DNA from: Galaxea fascicularis
Taxonomy: Eukaryota; Cnidaria; Anthozoa; Scleractinia; Euphylliidae
NCBI GenBank assembly: GCA_948470475.1
Contig: OX419340.1
Coordinates: 15,910,316-15,974,315 of the forward strand
Direction of reading: 5' to 3'
Length of the DNA: 64,000 nucleotides
The notes under the pieces were generated by a model, which had not been told where the DNA came from, made no database searches, and saw only the letters and a program-made list of their open reading frames with translations. The first letter of the stretch is position 1. Every line of letters starts with the position of its first letter. The position numbers and the translations under genes are program-made. Positions 35,001-41,869 of this stretch are shown here, piece after piece.

Positions 35001-36503
35001 TTTTTTTTCCCAAAAAGCAGGGGGCCACTGCCCTTCCCCCTACCCCCTCTCCTACTTGGTCCCTGAACTTTGTAGACACTACAACAGTAGGAAAGACAGG
35101 GAGCAGCTGTAATTCTCGTTAACGTTCTCAGGACACCCATCTGAACACCACAGCCCGCCCTTGCCCTTGACGTCATTTACCTTGCTATTTCTTTGCTCTT
35201 TCTAAGCTGTGTTAGTGCGATTTACGGTCTTTGAACAACATCCTAGTAATTACTTTACCCTCTGTTAGCTCTTTTCCGTAACATGCATTATTTCATGCAA
35301 TCTTTTACCGACTGAGAGTTCCTTTCTTTTCAGATGGTGCAAAACCTGTGGAATGTTGTGATGAAGAATGGTCTCTCCCAAACTGATTCGGGGGCAAACA
35401 ATTTGGCAGGACCGCAAATCAGTATCCAGGATGCTCACCGCACCACTGAAAAAAAACCTATTTTCGAAAGTTTAAACTTCATCGGAACGCAGTCAGGGTT
35501 TCATAGCGGACTTCAGGTTCAAAAGGGCTCTACTTTAAAGCGTAAAATTACGGAATCGGGAAGTCGTGATCCGCAAGATAAGATGACAAAAATTAAACAG
35601 AAAGAGCTCGTTCTCAGAATGCAAGAAAATGGAGTTGAACTTCATGATAATTGGCGACACATGGCCGATGTTAGGGCAGCAGCGGACAGCACTGGAAGCT
35701 TAGCCTCTACTAATGTTTCTGTTATGAGGTGTGCGGTTCCCGGCAACGTTACAACGTGTCTCTTAAGTCCTGCCACAAGTTTAAACAAAACGGTTAAAGA
35801 ATCTCTTGGATTTCATCTGAGAAGTGAAACACCAAAGGCTAGTGCGGCGGGGCTCCTGATGAAAAGGGGTCTGGTTGAGCAGACGTTACGCTATAACCAA
35901 CACAAGCCCTTGGCAAGTCATGATTGGCAAATACCACCAGTTACTGAAGAAAGAAAAAGGTCAGGGAGTAATCGGCCCTGCAAGGCATCAAATGTTGAGC
36001 CTCAAGCTATGACCACGCCCTTATTTAGGGTTCCGGTGAATCAAACGTTTCTCGCAGATCGACATCAAATAAAAGAAAAAGCGTACAACAATGATAACCT
36101 TAAACATCATTCAGCACCACGTGAAGACGTGTTTCAAAAAGTTGAGAAAAAAGCAGCAACAATTTCGGTTGCAACAAACAACAGTGCATCGCACCTTACT
36201 ACACCTTTTGCTGCTACAAAAGGGATAACAAACACGTTCATTCCACCCCTCTGTGGCAGAATAAATAAGACTCATCAGGCATCTCCTCCTGTGGCTTGCT
36301 TTAATAGCGGCGGTGTTACACCGCCGCTCTGTCATTGTGGGCGCCGCACTCGACGAAGATCAGTCATCAATCCGGGCCCAAACCAGGGAAGAGCTTTCTT
36401 TGCGTGTTCTCTGAATCATGCCAGGTCAAGACTGTATTTGAGTGCTGATAAAAAGAAATCTAAAAGTGGCTGTAACTTTTTTCGTTGGGAAGTTCATTTG
36501 TAG
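20007..36503 (+). CDS. ERI2: ERI1 exoribonuclease family member 2 (DEDDh 3'-5' exonuclease + GRF zinc finger)
   Basis: Nine exons with consistent phases: 20007-20077, 22226-22302, 22897-22980, 24167-24294, 26815-26992, 28476-28576, 30312-30393, 31109-31197 and 35334-36503. Together they give about 659 residues, close to vertebrate ERI2. Residues 56-268 form the ERI-type DEDDh exonuclease fold. Exo I is DFEST (D60, E62), Exo II is DWDLG (D180/D182 region), and Exo III is REHSGLDDARN (H239, D244), with EFPAVLLNTSTG and SWIDLRATYK as family signatures. A long, mostly disordered region follows. Residues 603-659 form a GRF zinc finger (CHCG, then Cys 628 and Cys 650, ending FFRWE). Family knowledge: ERI1-type enzymes trim structured RNA 3' ends, and GRF fingers bind single-stranded nucleic acid; the ERI2 substrate is not settled. 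All catalytic residues are present. An in-frame ATG at 19968 would add 13 residues; 20007 was preferred for its context (AAAATGG) and the family N-terminus. Confidence 0.93.
20153..22199. repeat. Inverted short tandem repeats in ERI2 intron 1
   Basis: CTGCAGACTGGGTATAAAAT (about 1.5 units, 20158-20190) reappears as its reverse complement in about 2.5 units at 22128-22199. The unit is roughly 38 bp. The two arrays lie in opposite orientation near the two ends of intron 1, just inside the splice sites. Confidence 0.65.
20859..21478. mobile_element. MITE-like element in ERI2 intron 1
   Basis: The ends CTTAAGGTGGTTCGAAATAG and CCCTTTCGAGCCTCCTTAAG are imperfect inverted repeats about 620 bp apart. 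An internal hairpin (TTTAAAAAAATTCTGTAGG at 21152 against CTACAGAATTTTTTAAA to 21243) supports a foldback structure. No coding frame. Confidence 0.5.
22226..22302 (+). CDS. ERI2: ERI2 exon 2
   Basis: Acceptor CCTGTTCAG, donor CTA|GTGAGTAA, 77 nt. Encodes SLGLVKRRPSSSTSR, which matches the basic segment that precedes the nuclease domain in ERI2. Confidence 0.85.
22655..22812. repeat. AT-rich low-complexity tract
   Basis: Repeats of TTAAA, then irregular ATCAAT units. Non-coding and within ERI2 intron 2. Confidence 0.6.
22897..22980 (+). CDS. ERI2: ERI2 exon 3 (Exo I motif)
   Basis: Acceptor TAATGTACAG, donor ATAA|GTAAGTATT. Encodes YLIVLDFESTCWKDKK, which contains the first two metal-binding acidic residues (D60, E62). 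Confidence 0.93.
23007..23480 (-). mobile_element. LINE 3' fragment with (TTA)n tail
   Basis: An AAT-repeat tail at 23007-23049 is joined, on the minus strand, to a UTR-like region. Farther in (about 23430-23310) a short frame encodes VTLARIVKDLPTYLKNLSVS and ends in SEQQTK-stop, typical of the extreme C-terminus of non-LTR RT proteins. It is heavily 5' truncated and lies in ERI2 intron 3. Confidence 0.6.
23853..24091. mobile_element. MITE family GGGCCCGGTTGTTCG, copy 1
   Basis: GGGCCCGGTTGTTCGAAAGC at 23853 is mirrored by GCTTTCGAACAACCGGGCCC ending at 24091; the arms continue into (T)AATCCAGGATTAGCG-type sequence. Length 239 bp. A second, diverged copy at 32091-32329 shares the internal sequence in the same orientation. 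Confidence 0.85.
24167..24294 (+). CDS. ERI2: ERI2 exon 4
   Basis: Acceptor GCTTTAACAG, donor CCCAG|GTATTA, 128 nt, ending in phase 0. Encodes EFPAVLLNTSTGELESEF and SEFCTELTGITQ, nearly identical to the corresponding vertebrate ERI2 segment. Confidence 0.93.
24313..24491. mobile_element. 167 bp MITE with 6 bp target duplication AATACA
   Basis: Inverted ends CAGGGTTCTCAGTAGT (24319) and ACTACTGAGAACCCTG (to 24485) are flanked by AATACA at 24313-24318 and 24486-24491. A single end-like fragment (CACTGAGAACCCTGAGG) recurs near 24676-24693. Non-coding; ERI2 intron 4. Confidence 0.8.
26815..26992 (+). CDS. ERI2: ERI2 exon 5
   Basis: Acceptor TTCTATAG, donor TCAG|GTAAAT, 178 nt, ending in phase 1. 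Encodes TQVDEGIPIGTCLMLFGRWL to CTFVTWS, the central part of the nuclease domain before Exo II. Confidence 0.92.
27217..27520. mobile_element. Double-hairpin MITE, most complete copy
   Basis: The first hairpin is GTACACTCAACAAAAT (27221) against ATTTTGTTGAATGTAC (to about 27350). The second runs from about 27365 to 27505 and pairs TACAATTCAGGATTAATAG with TATTAATCCTGAATTGTA around a CTCAAATTGCAATTTTGAG core. Related copies are at 45433-45637 (first hairpin plus a stub) and 18484-18625 (second hairpin only). Confidence 0.8.
27523..27892. mobile_element. MITE-like element with imperfect ends
   Basis: CAATCTAAGGACCTGTTTAC at 27523 is imperfectly mirrored by GTGTAAATGCTGCCTAAGATTG ending at 27892. 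Internal ATCCCGGGATGA/TCATCCCAGC motifs recur in both orientations. Non-coding; ERI2 intron 5. Confidence 0.4.
28476..28576 (+). CDS. ERI2: ERI2 exon 6 (Exo II motif)
   Basis: Acceptor TTATTCTTAAG, donor ACAAG|GTCAGT, 101 nt, ending in phase 0. Encodes DWDLGNCLKNECHRKQL and SWIDLRATYK, including the Exo II aspartate. Confidence 0.92.
29157..29868. repeat. CAGT/CCAT/CCGT minisatellite
   Basis: About 710 bp of interleaved 4 bp units (CAGT, CCAT, CCGT, CTGT) arranged in irregular 30-60 bp higher-order blocks. Long open frames across it (Ser/Val/His/Pro-rich) are artefacts of the period-4 repeat. Lies in ERI2 intron 6. Confidence 0.95.
30312..30393 (+). CDS. ERI2: ERI2 exon 7
   Basis: Acceptor CTTTTCACAG, donor TTCAG|GTATTT, 82 nt, ending in phase 1. 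Encodes NFYSRKPQGLAGALQDLGIK to REHS, including the Exo III histidine (H239). Confidence 0.93.
30775..31070 (+). mobile_element. ~300 bp G/C-run element, copy 1
   Basis: Shares ordered blocks with the reverse complement of 34750-35072: a C-rich start, a poly-T run, GGATAATAGTGGTCGGCT, CTGGCGGACCTC, AAACTGAGT, AGAGTCAG, CCTC and GAAGAGGCGG, then CACTTTAAAA. It ends about 40 bp upstream of ERI2 exon 8. Confidence 0.75.
31109..31197 (+). CDS. ERI2: ERI2 exon 8 (Exo III aspartate)
   Basis: Acceptor TTTATATTCAG, 89 nt. Encodes GLDDARNTARLAWRMISDG, completing the nuclease domain. The donor GGG|GTGACT is weak. If unspliced, translation continues V-T-T and stops at 31207-31209. Splicing from 31197 to 35334 keeps phase 0. 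Confidence 0.85.
31545..31616 (-). mobile_element. tRNA-like SINE head (Leu/Ser-type)
   Basis: On the minus strand GGTGGCCAAGTAGTTTAGG, GCGCCGGATTTCAATGCGG and a degenerate B-box region resemble a class II-like tRNA head. The sequence continues into non-tRNA text and lacks a clean acceptor stem. Probably a SINE remnant in ERI2 intron 8. Confidence 0.45.
32091..32329. mobile_element. MITE family GGGCCCGGTTGTTCG, copy 2
   Basis: GTTGTTCGAAAGCCGG at the left and GGCTTTCGAACAAC at the right, with internal AATCCAGGATTAGCGTGAAC and TTTGGTTGCAGTTTTT shared with copy 1. More diverged at the ends. ERI2 intron 8. Confidence 0.8.
32335..34055. other. ERI2 intron 8 interior, no recognised feature
   Basis: AT-rich sequence without a supported exon. 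It contains pyrimidine-rich text near 32415-32470 and a poly-T run near 33208, with no gene or clear repeat. Confidence 0.4.
34061..34414 (-). mobile_element. Two direct copies of a second tRNA-derived SINE
   Basis: A segment GCTTGGCAACGGGCGAAAGG..CAGTTAGGAATCGAACCTA occurs at 34061-34150 and again at 34324-34414. The first copy continues into a minus-strand tRNA-like head, GGTTCCGGTAGCTCAGTGG, with a B box (GGTTCGATTCC). The second is truncated before the A box. The family differs from the tRNA-Thr-type SINE at 3 kb. Confidence 0.7.
34750..35072 (-). mobile_element. ~310 bp G/C-run element, copy 2 (inverted)
   Basis: Reverse-orientation relative of 30775-31070, sharing GAGGTCCGCCAGCTGCAGCC and AGCCGACCACTATTATCCG. 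It lies 260 bp upstream of ERI2 exon 9, so copies 1 and 2 flank exon 8 in opposite orientations. Confidence 0.75.
35334..36503 (+). CDS. ERI2: ERI2 exon 9: disordered linker and GRF zinc finger
   Basis: The acceptor TTCTTTTCAG leads to a 389-codon frame ending with TAG at 36501-36503. The first ~330 residues are hydrophilic with no domain seen. The last 57 form a GRF-type zinc finger: CHCG with following Arg-rich text, GPNQGRAFFAC, and GCNFFRWE, keeping the zinc ligands and the conserved aromatic-W-E end. Vertebrate ERI2 has the same finger at its C-terminus, which supports joining this exon to the nuclease exons. Confidence 0.9.
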   Translation: MVQNLWNVVMKNGLSQTDSGANNLAGPQISIQDAHRTTEKKPIFESLNFIGTQSGFHSGLQVQKGSTLKRKITESGSRDPQDKMTKIKQKELVLRMQENGVELHDNWRHMADVRAAADSTGSLASTNVSVMRCAVPGNVTTCLLSPATSLNKTVKESLGFHLRSETPKASAAGLLMKRGLVEQTLRYNQHKPLASHDWQIPPVTEERKRSGSNRPCKASNVEPQAMTTPLFRVPVNQTFLADRHQIKEKAYNNDNLKHHSAPREDVFQKVEKKAATISVATNNSASHLTTPFAATKGITNTFIPPLCGRINKTHQASPPVACFNSGGVTPPLCHCGRRTRRRSVINPGPNQGRAFFACSLNHARSRLYLSADKKKSKSGCNFFRWEVHL

Positions 36504-36673
36504 TAAAAAAAAAAAAGTTTGAGATGGTGGATACGTGAGTCTCCAAGCGCACCTATCAGTACCAGAACATCCCCCATATACTGGATACTTCGTTGATTTA
36601 TTAATCTTCATAATTTGAAAGTTTTTTAATGACCTTTATGGAGGTGTTCTTGTCTGATGGTATCACCGTGTCA

Positions 36674-36705
<32 letters not shown>

Positions 36706-36706
36706 G
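36674..36706. repeat. (ATT)n microsatellite
   Basis: About eleven ATT units; no adjoining LINE sequence recognised. Confidence 0.85.
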
Positions 36707-36738
36707 CAGCAGTAAAAACCATCTATATGCTATGCAGT

Positions 36739-36947
36739 TACAGTCTTTCCCATAAAACCGTGAACACCAGAAAAAATTTGTGGAATGTTTATTGTTTCGC
36801 GACCAATCAGAAGCAACATGAAACCACAACCTAATTACCGTTACTTTTTGCGGTTTAGTTTTCGCACGCGTGATTGGCTTTTTACCTGAAACACAATAAC
36901 ATTCCATAGATATTTCAGGTGTTCACGGTTTTACGGGAAAGACTGTA
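36739..36947. mobile_element. TA-flanked MITE (Tc1/mariner-type)
   Basis: Inverted ends CAGTCTTTCCCATAAAACCG (36741) and CGGTTTTACGGGAAAGACTG (to 36945) extend with GTGAACACC/GGTGTTCAC and are flanked by TA on both sides. Length 205 bp, non-coding. The TA duplication suggests Tc1/mariner mobilisation. Confidence 0.75.
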
Positions 36948-38220
36948 AAAGGAACACAGGGCGCCAAGGCGTGGCCTGTGGTCCGGCTAGTGAAACTAGA
37001 GTTAAAGTGTAGTGTGCAATTAAAAAGTAAGGTTAAAATATGTATATGTATATATATAATAAACTATGTTGGCCTTGTTAGGCCTCATCAGCATGGCCAG
37101 CTAATACCCGTGCTCAAATTACCCACATGAATAAAACAAGCAATGCAATAAAAGTGTAAAGCTTGTGGGATCTGGCTTGACAAATTAATTAATGTGTCTG
37201 GGTAATCTGAAAGCTTCAGTAAATCTTCCATTAACCTCCTGCTCCGGCTCTATTGAGCCCCCCTTTTCAGAGGGAGAAAGTTAATAAGCTCCCCGCTCTT
37301 AGTTCCCCCCCCCCCCTCCGCCTTCCCCCACCTGTTTATTGGCTCTGTGAATGTGACTGAAACTTTGTTCAAATGCTCGTTTCGAGCCGCTGGCAGTTTG
37401 TTGTTCACTGGACAAAGGGCCGTAAAGCAAATGGGCCTTGTCTCACTAGACTTCAAATGAGTCGCCCTGCATTTGTGAAAGTTTCATTGAAAGTTGAAAG
37501 TGCCTGGACAACTGTTCGTGCAGGATTCAAGCCTGGTTAGAGAAAATAGAAAGTAGCAAATTGTTTTGAGGTAGACTTTCCCGCTGAAAGATTCTCAACT
37601 TTCCCAGGATGCAACGGGGTCACATTCTTGCTGCTTTGTTGATGATAAAAGAGACCTCTTGTTTGCCATTTTTTTCCCAAACTTCCTATTTAAGTTGGAA
37701 GCAGAAGAGATGTTTTGTAACGTTTACTCTCTGAGTGAAAGACTAAGTTGAAGAAAGTTTTGTTCAGACTGCCCGTTTGCGAGGTAACATTTTCATTTAA
37801 TTCTTGTACCGTTTTAGAGCTCTATGTTGTTTTCATCCAATTCCTTTACTATTACCTTGCTGCAGAGATGCGTTGTGACACCATTTATTTTTTCCTTGAG
37901 ACAAACACTTTTGCACTAGAATTTCTGGAAAAGAAAACTTGATTCGAGCATTTTTTCTTGATCCTATACAGTTTTGAACTTTGAAATTTGTATCGAATTT
38001 GAAAAAGGCGAACATTCTTTTTCTCTTTTTTGTTCCTACTTTATTTCTCTTACCAATAACGTGCGCGAGCATATGTGTACACAACCCACAGTCATATGTC
38101 ATTTCATAAATCAGCTAGTTTCAGAGCATAAAAGCAAATGTGGTTAGCTTATTCCCCCCCCCCTTTTTTTTTTTGTAGTATACAGGAGATTTCATTGTTT
38201 TGTATGTCCTTCTAGAACAT
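36948..38220. other. Gene-free interval downstream of ERI2
   Basis: No supported gene. An AATAAA at 37058-37063 is a possible but distant ERI2 polyadenylation signal, 555 bp after the stop and beyond the MITE. C and T homopolymer runs are present near 37304 and 38154-38175. Confidence 0.35.
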
Positions 38221-38224
38221 GTGA

Positions 38225-38404
38225 GAATAGGCCATATTCGTATTCTCGGTATTGAACTGGATCTAGCATGAAGTGGAGGCTCTTGCGGGGGAATACATTT
38301 ACATATGAAAAGATTCCCCCGCAAGAGCCTGCAAGAGCCTCCACTTCATGCTAGATCCACGTCAATACCGAGAATACGAATATGGATTCGAATATGGCCT
38401 ATTC
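38225..38404. repeat. Hairpin MITE 1 upstream of the palindrome
   Basis: GAATAGGCCATATTCGTATT (38225) is mirrored by the sequence ending at 38404. The stem includes GATCTAGCATGAAGTGGAGG and CTCTTGCGGGGGAAT with an 18-20 bp loop. Small insertions occur in the right arm (duplicated GAATATGG and GCAAGAGCCT). Confidence 0.85.
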
Positions 38405-38424
38405 AAGCTTGGTTAGTGAGTAAT

Positions 38425-38672
38425 GCACCTATCAATGTTTAGACGGAGAGGGGGGGGGTACGGGCAAAGGTGCGTCATTTGAATTTTCTTGCAATTTTTT
38501 GGTCAAATTCCCAACCCTTGGGACTGGAAATAGTTTAACAATCCTTTATAATATTTGAACTTTAATTAGTACAAGTGGTCAAATTCCCCAGGGAGGGGAC
38601 AACAGAAGTGTTCAAATGCCGCATCTTTGCCCGTACCCCCCCCCCCCTCTCCGTCTAAACATTGATAGGTGC
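38425..38672. repeat. Hairpin MITE 2, 248 bp
   Basis: GCACCTATCAATGTTTAGAC at 38425 is mirrored by GTCTAAACATTGATAGGTGC ending at 38672. The arms continue through GGAGAGGGGG and TACGGGCAAAG. The loop holds two CAAATTCCC motifs. It lies 20 bp from hairpin 1. Confidence 0.9.
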
Positions 38673-39164
38673 ATAACAGGATGAGAACCCAGGCTCCTCA
38701 CGTATTACATAGCGCTAGTTTTTCCCCTAATCAGTTGCAATGAATGAGTTGCCAGTATCGGATCCCTGTCTTCTGCGCATAGGATTCTGGGATCGCCAGG
38801 GGGCAAACATTGCCAGTCGCTAGAAGAAAATGTATGGCGAAAAGTTGTTTCGACGTCCAAATCAACGATTTTGGAGAGTGACCAACGCTTTTTCGCCCCT
38901 GTTTTATCAGAAATGGATTTGGGCAATGTTGATACGTGGAAATTGTAAGTTTTTGTCTGAATAACCGTCAAATATATGATAAAATCTACCGATAAACTTC
39001 CCTGCTTGCGTAAAGGTTATTGTGCAATTGACTTCGCGTAAAGGTCTCGAAATATAGCAAACTTAGGTATAAATCGGGAGGAAATGACTAAATAAAGCCT
39101 TTTCAGTTGTATTTACATGTGTACGGGCTGTTTTCGTATTAGTTATGTCTTCCATAAACAAATT

Positions 39165-39431
39165 ATGGCTTCTGGAAATTTACCTCCTCAAAGGAGAGAA
39201 GTCGTTGTCAGAGGTGATGGAAATTGTTTTTACCGAGCTGTTGCTCTTTGGAGGGATGAAATATGCGATAAGAAACATGAGGAAATTCGCAGGTTAAGCT
39301 CTAGTTTGATTGAGAAAAAGCCGCTACTCTTCTCTTCGAAATCTGCGGAGGAACAGCAAGATCACAGGAACTTGGGCACAAACTGTGAACATATTTTCAT
39401 CTGCACTACTACTATGCTTTCTCTTTCTTAA
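39165..39431 (+). pseudogene. OTU-family cysteine protease N-terminal fragment
   Basis: The frame from ATG 39165 (context AAATTATGG) encodes 88 residues. VVVRGDGNCFYRAVALW is the OTU signature with the catalytic Asp-Gly-Asn-Cys. The catalytic His region expected about 80-100 residues downstream is missing; after about residue 65 the sequence no longer resembles OTU. It may be an exon whose partners were lost, or a captured gene fragment. OTU proteins are deubiquitinases and are also found in some mobile elements and viruses. It begins just inside the left outer arm, which probably supplied its promoter. Confidence 0.6.
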
Positions 39432-39547
39432 CTATTTCCTATTGCTCCCTGTAGATCTGATCTTTGGAGCAAGGTTTACCCCCACAATCGTACCCTCTGA
39501 GTCTCATGCACAAAGTTGGTGTAGGGCATTCAAACGGTTCTATAACA

Positions 39548-39695
39548 GGCTTATGGTACTTTGCGAAACGAAACGAAACGAAACGAAATGGTACTTTGCG
39601 AAATGTTACTTTGCGAAATGGTACTTTGCGAAACGGTACTTTGTGAAATGGAACTTTGCGAAACGCTACTTTACGAAACGCTACTTTGCGAATAA
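39548..39695. repeat. 15 bp minisatellite, left array
   Basis: About nine units of ACTTTGCGAAAYGGT with single-base variants. The same unit forms an inverted array at 40790-40935 and a short array in the palindrome centre at 40135-40190. Confidence 0.9.
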
Positions 39696-40789
39696 TAACT
39701 TCTGCTAACCCGTTGGCGCGTTCTCTCATCCTTCACTCGTGTTGTCACCGGCAGCATGGCTTCGATCGATCGTCATGGTGCTCTCTCCTTCCGATTTCGA
39801 TCGCAAAGGCCTCGGTCATTTCCGCGAAATTTGACCTCTCAGCGGTGGCCCGCTTCTCACAGGTAGGCTTATTCACCAGAAGCAACACTCTGCTCTCTGT
39901 TACCCTACGTTCAGAATGAGAGTGCGTTGGCCGCCATCTTGTTTTGCGTGGCCACTGGAGAAATAGAACAGGCCTTCGGACTGGACTTCAGACACTATGG
40001 ACAATACGGATCGGACCCCAGATAAGACAACTGGTGTGCATATGACCCAATTGGCTCTCCAGGCCAGAGCTTATTCTGGCATCCTTAACAACAAGCAGAT
40101 GGGATTGGATTCTTGTCCATTGCACACATTGTACGGTACTTTACGAAACGAAACGAAATGAAATGGTACTTTGCGAAGTGGTACTTTTCACAAATAAACA
40201 GTGCAGAAGATCTTTTATAACACCCGAAAGATTTCTAGTACCTCTATTTGCAAATGACTGCAGTCTGTCAGAGCGGCGAAATTAGCAGTGTTACCATGGT
40301 GTTAATCAGTATCCGAAATACACATGGCTGCGTAACCACGTAGCAACGTCAGACTTAACAGTTTCGAAACGGAGTTCACACTGCGTTTTGCTTTGCGTGG
40401 GTCGGATATCAAAACTGCTTCTTCGTAGTTTTCGGCGGAGCTCAAAAATTGAGCCATGGTTTTGGTCCATAGTGTCTGAAGTCCGGTCCGAAGGCCTGTT
40501 TATTTTTCCAGTAGCCACGCAAAACAAGATGGCGGCCAACGCACTCTCATTCTGAACGTAGTTTAACAGAGAGCAGAGTGTTGCTTCTGGTGAATAAGCC
40601 TACCTGTGAGAAGCGGGCCACCGCTGAGAGGTCAAATTTCGCGGAAATGACCGAGGCCTTTGCGATCGAAATCGGAAGGAGAGAGCACCATGACGATCGA
40701 TCGAAGCCATGCTGCCGGTGACAACACGAGTGAAGGATGAGAGAACGCGCCAACGGGTTAGCAGAAGTTATTATTCGCAAAGTAGCGTT

Positions 40790-40935
40790 TCGTAAAGTAG
40801 CGTTTCGCAAAGTTCCATTTCACAAAGTACCGTTTCGCAAAGTACCATTTCGCAAAGTACCATTTCGCAAAGTACCGTTTCGCAAAGTACCATTTCGGAT
40901 CATTTCGCAAAGTACCATTTCGCAAAGTACCATAA
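40790..40935. repeat. 15 bp minisatellite, right array
   Basis: Reverse-complement units (ACCRTTTCGCAAAGT), about nine, mirroring the left array. One unit is disrupted by GGATCATTTCG near 40895, so the two arrays have drifted since duplication. Confidence 0.9.
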
Positions 40936-40976
40936 GCCTCTATAACATTGTACAAAATGATTTGAACAGACCTTCG

Positions 40977-41153
40977 CACTCGTTGTAAATTGAATTGATC
41001 ACGATTAATAGCGCTAGCCCACAAAAAAACATCTTTATTATTCTTGGGCGAGTAGAATTTTAATATTTCAACGTGATGAAGAATCTTTTGCCTTTCTGGG
41101 TACCTTCGATCGTTGTCACAACCCCAGACAGCACAATGATCACCACTGGACAT
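40977..41153 (-). pseudogene. THAP-like zinc finger N-terminal fragment
   Basis: Minus-strand ATG at 41153 opens MSSGDHCAVWGCDNDRRYP, then ILKFYSPKN and DVFLWASAINRDQF. The Cys-x4-Cys start and following Trp resemble the first half of a THAP-type C2CH finger. The second Cys-x2-His pair and the AVPTIF-type motif are absent, so it is only the 5' exon or a truncated copy. THAP fingers are DNA-binding modules in P-element and Kolobok transposases and in host factors derived from them. It starts just inside the right outer arm. Confidence 0.5.
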
Positions 41154-41630
41154 ATTTCCAATATTATTTGTACTAATGAGCTTAGAAATAAGCTAGACGT
41201 AGCCTGTACACACGCAAATACAACTGAAAAGGCTTTATTTAGTCATTTCCTCCCGATTTATACCTAATTTTGCAATATTTCGAGACCATTACTCGAGGTC
41301 AATTTCACAATAATTAACCTTTCGCAAGCAAGGAAGTTTATCGGTAGATTTTATCATATATTTGAGGGTTACTCAAACAAAAACTTACAATTTCCTCGTA
41401 TCAACATTGCTCGAATCCATTTATGTTAAAACAGTGGCGAAAAAGCGTTGATCTCTCTCCAAAATCGTTGATTTGGAGGTCGAAATCACTCGTCGCCATA
41501 CATTTTCTTCTAGCGACTGGCAATGTTTGCCCCCTGGCGATCCCAGAATCCTATGCGCATAAGGCAGGATCCGATTACTGGCAACTCATTCATTGCATTC
41601 AAGCCTTCGTGGAAAGCACTTGTCACATGC

Positions 41631-41639
41631 TATATATAC
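41631..41639 (+). promoter_or_regulatory. TATA-like box upstream of the Kelch gene
   Basis: TATATATAC lies 230 bp upstream of the Kelch ATG and only 34 bp outside the palindromic element. It is a candidate core promoter; no start-site data. Confidence 0.3.
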
Positions 41640-41869
41640 TGCATGCTAAGCAAACAGCCCTTCAGCACCTTGCTTTAAACAGCTAACTGTTTGTTTGCTG
41701 TTCATAAAACAGCAACAAATCAACCTGGCCACAGTACGTTTCTCCAACGTAACGCATAACGATTGCCGCCGGGAAACATACAACAAGTTCATAGCGCCCT
41801 CAGCAAACAGCAGTCGCATCATTGAGTCACGAGTAATTTGTCGCGTCGTCGAGTATTCAACAAATTGAC

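Larger units (their letters stand above)
38736..41597. mobile_element. 2.9 kb nested palindromic element carrying OTU-like and THAP-like fragments
   Basis: The outer inverted repeat pairs 38736-39124 with 41208-41597, from TGCAATGAATGAGTTGCCAG inward to CCTTTTCAGTTGTATTT. The inner inverted repeat pairs 39538-40000 with 40468-40947. The 467 bp centre is not palindromic. Between outer and inner arms lie two different sequences: an OTU-protease-like exon on the left (plus) and a THAP-like zinc-finger exon on the right (minus), both reading inward. No clear target duplication was found at the outer ends. The layout fits a foldback transposon with long terminal repeats or a head-to-head duplicated locus. 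It ends 270 bp before the Kelch gene. Confidence 0.8.

Noticed and set aside
39439..39729. Basic repeat protein (FRKV-type repeats) from the minisatellite frames
   Set aside because: The 15 bp period makes all frames open in both arms; the frame is explained by the repeat.
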